DNA from: Primula veris
Taxonomy: Eukaryota > Streptophyta > Magnoliopsida > Ericales > Primulaceae
Reading direction: 5' to 3'
Length of the DNA: 64,000 nt
NCBI GenBank assembly: GCA_963682055.1
Contig: OY821750.1
Coordinates: 2,501-66,500 of the forward strand
Part shown: in pieces, positions 58,808 through 64,000 of the stretch
Numbering within the stretch: position 1 is the first letter of the stretch
How the letters are laid out: the number at the start of each line of letters is the position of its first letter
Translations under genes and position numbers: made by a program
Notes under the pieces: model-generated
The model's database searches: none
What the model was told of the DNA's origin: nothing
The model's input: only the letters and a program-made list of their open reading frames with translations

Positions 58808-59636
58808 AGGGGTGAGATCGGATCGGGACCCAACCCGAAATCCATTAACCCGAATCTCAACCCGATAAGAATCGGGAACTGTTTTTTACTCCCTATCCCG
58901 AGCCCGACATTTCGGTATCCAACAACTCAGGTACCCGATAGTTCGGGGACCCGACGGTTCGGGATGAGATAATCCCGATTACATTTTTTTTAAATCGAGA
59001 ATAACTGTAGATTGAGAATTGAGTTACATTACTTTAAATTTGAAGGAATAAATTATCATGTTCCAAAGACGGAACTGTTTTGGTTGCGCTTTTATGTTTG
59101 GACTGTTTGTTTTTTACATGTTTGACAATAAAATTTGCCCAAAATGTAAATGAAAATATAGTCTATTACTCTATACTTTATATACTGTACTGCGGCTCAA
59201 AATCTTAAGTTTTTCCGTACCAGAAGTCTCGAATCAAACACTGCACAATTTATATGGAAGTGAAAACTTAAGATTTAAAGGTTAATATGAGTGTTGTCCA
59301 TTATACTTTTAGTTCCAAGGAATTTGGCCTACATGTAACAGTTCTGGTCTTAAAATGTGATGTAAATTGTTTGTTCTACTATGGCTTATATAAATTAGAA
59401 ATTAGGATTCATACTTGACAATGAATTGAATAACAAATTTAGATACATACATAATTAATATAACTAATTATTAGCATAAAATCTCTTTAATAGCATTTCG
59501 GGTACCCGGGGGGTACACGAAAATATTAAAAATAAAACCCGATCCTGAAAGTGATCGGGTAGGGAGGAAACCCGATTGAGTCGAGTCGGGATTAGGTCGG
59601 GTCGGGGTCGGGAGGCGGGAATTTTCCCCAGCCCTT
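58808..59636. mobile_element. TIR transposon insertion (829 bp) with surviving empty site
   Basis: The paralogous sequence at about 62,604-62,635 reads CTTATATAAACTGTCTTAAA without a break. Here 829 bp separate CTTATATAAACT from AACTGTCTTAAA. The insert starts AGGGGTGAGATCGG and ends CCCCAGCCCTT, imperfect inverted ends followed inward by CGGGT/ACCCG-rich subterminal sequence at both sides. AACT is duplicated at the junctions (58804-58807 and 59637-59640). The termini resemble the AGGGGTGGCAA ends of plant hAT-like non-autonomous elements, but the short duplication is not the usual 8 bp. No transposase is encoded. Confidence 0.8.
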
Positions 59637-59640
59637 AACT

Positions 59641-60050
59641 GTCTTAAATAGCTTTTTGAGACATCTGGTTGCACAAAACATAATAAAAGATATCACTTTT
59701 TTCAAAAAATCTAGGAAAAGGTAGGAAATCTGGCATAAAACTTGTAGGTTATTTGGCCAAAAATAGCTAATAATCTAGGCTATTAAGCATGTTACCCAGA
59801 TGTCACTATGATTGCGAGCTAGTTTATTACTTAAGCCAAGCAATTTAGTTGTAGCTTGCAGCCAATCAAAGCCATAATTCATTCAAATCAAAGAAATATC
59901 TACCCATGTGGACTTTGATAGGTTGGTGTAGTTTGTAGATTGGTGAGTATATTGTAAACTATAATAGTATGATGTACTAATGGTTAAAAAAGTATAGGTT
60001 CGTATAAGAATTATAATTTGCATCACGTACATCGGTACATGGTATAAGTG
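59641..60050. repeat. Dispersed MITE-like repeat, right part
   Basis: Continues the repeat interrupted at 58808: GTCTTAAATAGCTTTTTGAG, GGTTGCACAAAACATAA, GTTATTTGGCCAAAAATAGC and AAGCCAAGCAATTTAG all recur at 62.6-62.85 kb. Confidence 0.75.
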
Positions 60051-60109
60051 GAATCTACCCTTAGTGAAATCATTAATGCAATATAAAATCTATATTACAA
60101 ACTGCATGG

Positions 60110-60460
60110 TCACAGCCATTGGATTAGACTCGGTTCTTGTCCCACATGACCCTGGGATACCAACCAATAAGTGCAATTTTATAAAAGAAAAAAAAAAAAG
60201 CAGCTACTACCAACAATAGCAAGATCTAAAGGTACAGAATACTAAAAATAGACCAATCACGAAATAGAGTCATAGCAAAAATTACTACAAACAAACAGAG
60301 GACTGTTAGAAACAAAGAAAGTACTTGCAATCCCATCATGTTTGTTGCCGTAGCCGGGTCATTCATATTGTGGCCCCTGTTAAAAAAGCTGGAGAACGAG
60401 AGAATTCCAATAATCCAAACAACCTGTCAAATAGTTTGGAGCAAGTTGATGAGTATGCAT
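60110..60460 (-). pseudogene. Small-ORF gene, copy 4, two exons, frameshifted
   Basis: ATG at 60460 opens MHTHQLAPNYLTG. A one-base deletion relative to copy 3 then shifts the frame to a TAA after about 24 codons. The donor region (TTGCAA|GTACTT) and, about 180 bp on, the acceptor TCCCAG|GGTCAT with exon GHVGQEPSLIQWL-stop (60110-60151) are intact. This is the only place where both exons lie in the expected order and spacing, so it shows the ancestral structure: about 60 codons in two exons. Identity and function are unknown. Confidence 0.45.
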
Positions 60461-60469
60461 GAATTTTTT

Positions 60470-63400
60470 CTTTTCTCAAAATCAGTTTTAAATAGTCTTT
60501 GATTGAAACAGTTAAAAAAAATACGCTAGGGTGTCTATCAATAAAATAACATCTATATCATAAACAAAAGATAAGTATAGTAGAAATTAGCATCCATACG
60601 TACATCTAGCGTTGACATGAATACATAACTAAAATAAACCCCAAATAGGCTCATCATAAACCAAGATCAGTTTTTCACTTTTACACCATAAGTTTTATAT
60701 TACCAGCATTTTCACTCGAATAAACAGAGTTAGCAGCAATGCGAATACAGAAGAGCTAAGATTGAATCCCAAATCAGAAATTGGTAATTCACATACGCAC
60801 CAGATCTAACAACAATGTGGTAAACACATGTATACAAATGCATATAACAGAGCTGCAGCAAAAATAAATACAAATGGCCAGCATTTTCCAATCAAGTATG
60901 TACTAACAAACGGCAGTTCCAATTTCCCACAAAAAAAAGTAGAAAAAAACATCAAACATGATACAACACTTCCTAATATAAATGTAGGTCATAATCACAC
61001 TTCACAAAATAGTAGACAAGCAAACGAACAGAGAATGACATGATTGCATGGGTTAAATGGGCCAAGACAATTATATAAACCTAAAAAGATATCTACAAAA
61101 GGCGAAGACCCCGATGAGAGAAATTGAAAACAAAAATTCATACAATATTAAGATAATTGAGTGCATACATTAACCAAAAGGCCTAAGAAAACACACATGA
61201 GAACATTAGTAAAGAAAATACAAGATAAACGTTCAGACAAGTTCTCGTGAGTCGGAACTAATATGTGCCCATAGCAAGTCAACTCAATTGTAAACTCTAA
61301 AGGCATATTCTACGCAGGAAAGCAAGTTTCAAAGTCATGAGGATTGTTTTAAATATATTCCACTTTTGCTGAAAAGTCAGAAGCCAGTAGGATTTTCTTG
61401 GAACTTACGGATTAAAGTACTAAAATCATAAACTAACCTCTAACAAAACCATGGCTTTGATAACATGCATGTGGTGAAACCTCATTACCCGAGTCCCTAT
61501 TTATCTTTTACAAGTATTAATTTCACATTCTAATTTGATGCCTTATTTCTGTTTCAAGGAAGTTACATAGTACTCTATCAGCCTTAATTTATGTGGTCTA
61601 AACTCCATGCATAAGAGTCCAAAATAGTACAATGCGAACCCCCTATCCGTGTTTGTATAGCAGACTGTTGCAATAAATTATAAACAGAGGTTTGCTTTTG
61701 TTAAAGAGAACTCATCTAGTTTTGGAATGTCATAGGAAACAAAGAAGCCAGCCTATATTTTAAGCATTCAAACAGCCTTAAGCCAGCAAGAAAAGGTAAT
61801 TTAGGTTAAATGATAAGTGCAAAAAATATTTGCCACTGAAGGAACTAAAATAGGTTCATCCAATTTGACATATCGTCATCAGTCTTTTTACAAATTAGCT
61901 GCAGTGCATGGGCAGCGGTCCCAGATTAGGCTTTGTGCAATAACTTTTACGTTTCAACTTTTCGGTTATGATGCACTTGAAGTTCTAAAAGTTGCTTAGG
62001 GGGTCAGATAACATTTTTTCTGCTTTAAAACGGTTTGGAGTATAATGTAAACAGAACATTGTAAATATGACTTCTAAGCAAAATTAAATATGTCTGATAA
62101 TATACTTATACTAGTTACTATGATACAATAGAACGTTCAGAAACAACATTCCACATAAACGGGAAGTGAGCAAAAGACTTACTCGAAGACAAAGTTGAAG
62201 CGTGAAATAAAAGTCACAATCACAATCACAATCATCATAAACAAGTAACTGCTCCTATTCTTAATAATTTGTTGAATAGTGTTTTGACTCTAATGAATTA
62301 GGAGTATTGTTTCCAGAAAAGTTAAATAATTAAGAGTATTGTTTACTACCAAACAAACAGAATCTATTCGATTCAATTAAGTACAAACTAGTCAGAAACT
62401 TGATAATCGTATCTAAGTCTGACATTGATAAGAAAAAAAAATGTGACAAGAGACTTATTATTTTCGAAATACAAAAAGGAGAAAAAAGGTGCAACCAAAC
62501 AATCCCTTAGAAATGCATATATGCAAAAATATTATAGGGATGCAGTTGTATACTAAGCAGCTGGTTTTTTACGAGGGCCATAAAAGTCAACTTATTTTAT
62601 TGCTTATATAAACTGTCTTAAATAGCTTTTTCGAGACATTTGGTTGCACAAAACATAACCTGGATTTTTAATAAAGTGAATTATTTCAAAAAAAATGATG
62701 CTTTTTCAGAAATTCTAGCTTAAAACGTGTACGTTATTTGGCCAAAAGTAGCTAATAGTCTAGGTATTGTTCCCAAATGTCACTTTGCTTATAAGCTAGT
62801 TTATTATGTAAGCCAAGCAATTAAGCTGTAGCCAATCAAAGCCATAATTTATTACAGTAGATCAGAGAAAGATCTACACATGTACACACAAATTGATTTT
62901 AAAATGATACAAACAAGTGTAACGCTAATTATAAGCTCGAGAAAAGCTTAGTAGCTGTCTTCGCCCAAAAGCCCTCATTTAGTCATTTAGGGTGAAAATT
63001 ATCTCAGAGTTTAAGCTGACCAAACAAGTTCATCACAACATATTAGCAAAAAGGAAAAAAAAAAAAAGGCTTCAACTAAACATTACTTCATTCGATACGG
63101 AGAATTAGAAACCCACAAACACAGAAAAGAGACCCACACATACACATACATGTACAGCTTTTAAGCCGATGACCCAATGGATTCCAGTTTGTTTGTTTTT
63201 TTAAAATGAGCTCAAAAGATTCAACCAATCAAGGACAATTATAACTTTATGGTTAAACCTACAAACCAAATTCAACAACCTTAAAACAAATTTAATGAGT
63301 AAGAACTAAATACAGTAATAGCAACTTATGGAAAATTTACTCAAACCCACCTAGACTTCATAGGCAACAATTGGGTGAAGGTCTATCTAATAACTTCACA

Positions 63401-63640
63401 AACAAGTTTGACGAGCATGAATTTTATGATATAGAAAAATTAAAAAAAACAGCATAAATCAACACTATAGACATGAACTACTCTCAGAAACAGATCTAAC
63501 TAATCAATGGTGTATCGATAGATTATAAGTTATTGAAATATGAAAGAATTCAAAAATAAAAATAAAAAATAACAAACAAACGCAACGCATAATATCTTAA
63601 AAAGAGTTTTAACAAACCAATAGAGGAAGGAGGCATATGA
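60470..63640 (-). repeat. Segmental duplication, copy B (right inverted arm)
   Basis: Read on the minus strand, this carries in order the blocks found on + at 33640-33850 (here 63150-63360) and 37440-37620 (here 60590-60790), plus those shared with copy A. No coding region was recognised in 60.8-63.6 kb. The open frames at 60828-61043 and 61817-61999 (+) lack any motif. Confidence 0.8.
62470..62870. repeat. Dispersed MITE-like repeat, uninterrupted copy (empty site)
   Basis: Homologous to 58660-58807 joined to 59641-59885. It shows the pre-insertion state of the element at 58808-59636. AGCTG, TTATTTGGCC and AAGCCAAGCAATTAAGCTG phrases are typical of decayed non-autonomous DNA transposons. 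Confidence 0.7.
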
Positions 63641-64000
63641 GGATCATAATAGGACCACATCTCTCCTCCTATTCCTATTCATATTATATATACCACCACC
63701 GTTTGATCCTTCTTATTATTATTATTATTATTATTCACCCTAAATCCAACGAATCACGATGCTCCATCCCGAACCCGTATTCCGCCTCATAATAATGTCC
63801 AACCGCGTCTATGGGTCCAACTGAGTGAAATAAATTACAATAAAAAATTATTATGATTTAATAATGGTAAAACAAATCAACATCCAATAAGAATACATTT
63901 TTTCTTCAAAAAACATAATAAACTATAAATAAAGTAATAAAAAGCAAAATAAAAATTATTTACTTTTAGATATATGTATATATACGACTCAACATGTGTA
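63641..64000. other. AT-rich end of window with an (ATT)n microsatellite
   Basis: (ATT)n at 63713-63735. The remainder is AT-rich with no recognised feature. Confidence 0.6.

Noticed and set aside
61817..61999. 60-codon plus-strand frame
   Set aside because: No motif, not conserved in the paralogous arm, length within chance expectation.

Overview
This window is a plant chromosome end. It opens with about 3.7 kb of uninterrupted CCCTAAA repeat (Arabidopsis-type telomere, C-rich strand on +) and continues into AT-rich subtelomeric DNA. Split genes with GT-AG introns, an Au-like SINE, Stowaway-type MITEs and a Helitron-like element all point to a flowering plant, probably a dicot. I cannot name the species. 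I found no complete, convincingly functional gene.

Layout. 1-5.3 kb: telomere, then a variant-telomere zone that includes a block of pure CCCCAAAA repeat. 5.3-6.2 kb: an LTR-like piece lying between telomere-like islands. 6.9-9.7 kb (-): the 5' part of a TPR/DnaJ co-chaperone gene with one nonsense codon and no 3' end. Its N-terminal coding repeat decays upstream into an 84/85-bp tandem array (9.7-11.3 kb). 12-14.4 kb: a duplicated small-ORF exon, a direct duplication with a 1,093-bp offset, and a tRNA-like sequence. 14.7-20 kb: degenerate interstitial TTTAGGG, opposite in orientation to the telomere. 20.6-26.1 kb (-): fragments of a molybdate-type MFS transporter gene and of PEX12 lie next to each other, both broken; one PEX12 intron holds two SINEs. 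26.5-28.4 kb: three tandem-repeat fields. 31.7-32.3 kb: a non-autonomous Helitron.

33.6-38.3 kb (+) and 60-63.6 kb (-) are inverted copies of the same duplicated sequence, with a further partial copy at 55-57.8 kb (-). They flank a 13-kb array of a roughly 118-bp satellite (39.2-52.2 kb), which itself contains a recent duplication of more than 2.7 kb. An 829-bp terminal-inverted-repeat element at 58.8-59.6 kb can be delimited exactly because the empty site survives at 62.6 kb.

The genes do not form a pathway. The window records subtelomeric turnover: truncated gene pieces, segmental duplications, telomere-derived arrays and satellites. The most unusual observations are the coding repeat that has grown into a satellite, the C4A4 telomere block, the inverted interstitial telomere, and a small ORF present four times and still open in three copies. 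Family assignments come from recognising conserved peptides by eye. No database search was run.
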